64,000 bases of DNA, from NCBI RefSeq assembly GCF_009763255.1, contig NZ_WSJB01000028.1, forward strand, positions 62,001 through 126,000. Direction: 5' to 3'. Of this stretch, positions 63,974 through 64,000 are shown piece by piece. Made by a program: the position numbers and the translations under genes. Position 1 is the first letter of the stretch; the number at the start of each line of letters is the position of its first letter. The notes under the pieces were generated by a model that worked only from the letters and a program-made list of their open reading frames with translations, was not told where the DNA came from and made no database searches. Source of the stretch: Bordetella sp. 02P26C-1. Its GTDB lineage: Bacteria; Pseudomonadota; Gammaproteobacteria; Burkholderiales; Burkholderiaceae_B.

Positions 63974-64000
63974 AGCGCACTCAAAAAACTTCAAAATGAT

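Noticed and set aside
1-64000. CRISPR arrays, insertion sequences, tRNA or rRNA genes
   Set aside because: No regularly spaced repeats, transposase motifs with terminal repeats, or cloverleaf/rRNA sequences were noticed on reading both strands.

Overview
The window reads as a chromosomal segment of a betaproteobacterium of the order Burkholderiales, most likely family Alcaligenaceae (Bordetella/Achromobacter-like). The evidence is the moderately high GC content, the gene strings dnaB/rplI-rpsR-priB-rpsF, xseB-ispA-dxs and yebC-purD-hemF-nadD-rsfS-rlmH-maf, and the two Bug-type (tripartite tricarboxylate receptor) solute-binding proteins, a family greatly expanded in Bordetella relatives. The genus cannot be fixed from sequence alone.

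Layout. 1-6.3 kb: partial selO, a DUF2069 membrane protein, a YihY/BrkB-type membrane protein, a CBS protein, dusA, thrB and a membrane protein. 6.4-10.4 kb (minus strand): dnaB, a kinase-fold protein and the ribosomal operon rpsF-priB-rpsR-rplI. 10.6-14.6 kb (minus): folE2 and the isoprenoid unit xseB-ispA-dxs. 14.9-18.2 kb: an acyltransferase, a Rieske oxygenase and a MOSC protein. 18.3-22.6 kb (minus): a probable four-carbon sugar-acid (D-threonate type) catabolic operon, kdgT-like permease, DUF1537 kinase, pdxA2 and GntR regulator, with a palindromic operator candidate in front. 22.8-26.7 kb (minus): a complete ectoine/hydroxyectoine operon ectR-ectA-ectB-ectC-ectD. 27-33.5 kb: a small exported protein, sseA, htpX, a quinone oxidoreductase and three DMT-family exporters. 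33.5-38.3 kb: a MarR-NodT-EmrA-EmrB tripartite drug-efflux operon. 38.4-42.2 kb: tartrate/malate dehydrogenase, ghrA and a HerA-like ATPase. 42.4-48.0 kb (plus): yebC-purD-hemF-nadD-rsfS-rlmH-maf. 48.0-53.0 kb (minus): the most unusual region. 53.1-64.0 kb (plus): a LysR regulator and a catabolic cluster hyuA-hyuB-TPP enzyme-three-subunit flavin/iron-sulfur dehydrogenase-FMN hydroxy-acid oxidase.

The best candidate for an undescribed system is at 48.0-51.8 kb. Two paralogous two-gene cassettes each encode a CesT-like type III secretion chaperone followed directly by a 240-250 residue hydrophobic protein of unknown function. The hydrophobic proteins share an almost unchanged central core of about 100 residues between divergent ends. 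Both chaperone genes are preceded by the same element, GGAAC(C/T)-N15-TTAC(T/C)(C/A)A, which resembles the hrp-box promoter of HrpL-type ECF sigma factors; Bordetella type III secretion is controlled by such a factor (BtrS). No secretion apparatus lies in the window, so these look like orphan secreted effectors or translocators tied to a remote type III system. Each cassette lies beyond a Bug gene and its terminator, and the block begins right after maf, where rng is commonly found in relatives.

A second regulatory pattern links the right-hand cluster: matching LysR-type T-N11-A boxes occur in the bug-lysR divergent promoter and upstream of hyuA, suggesting that uptake protein, regulator and catabolic genes form one regulon.
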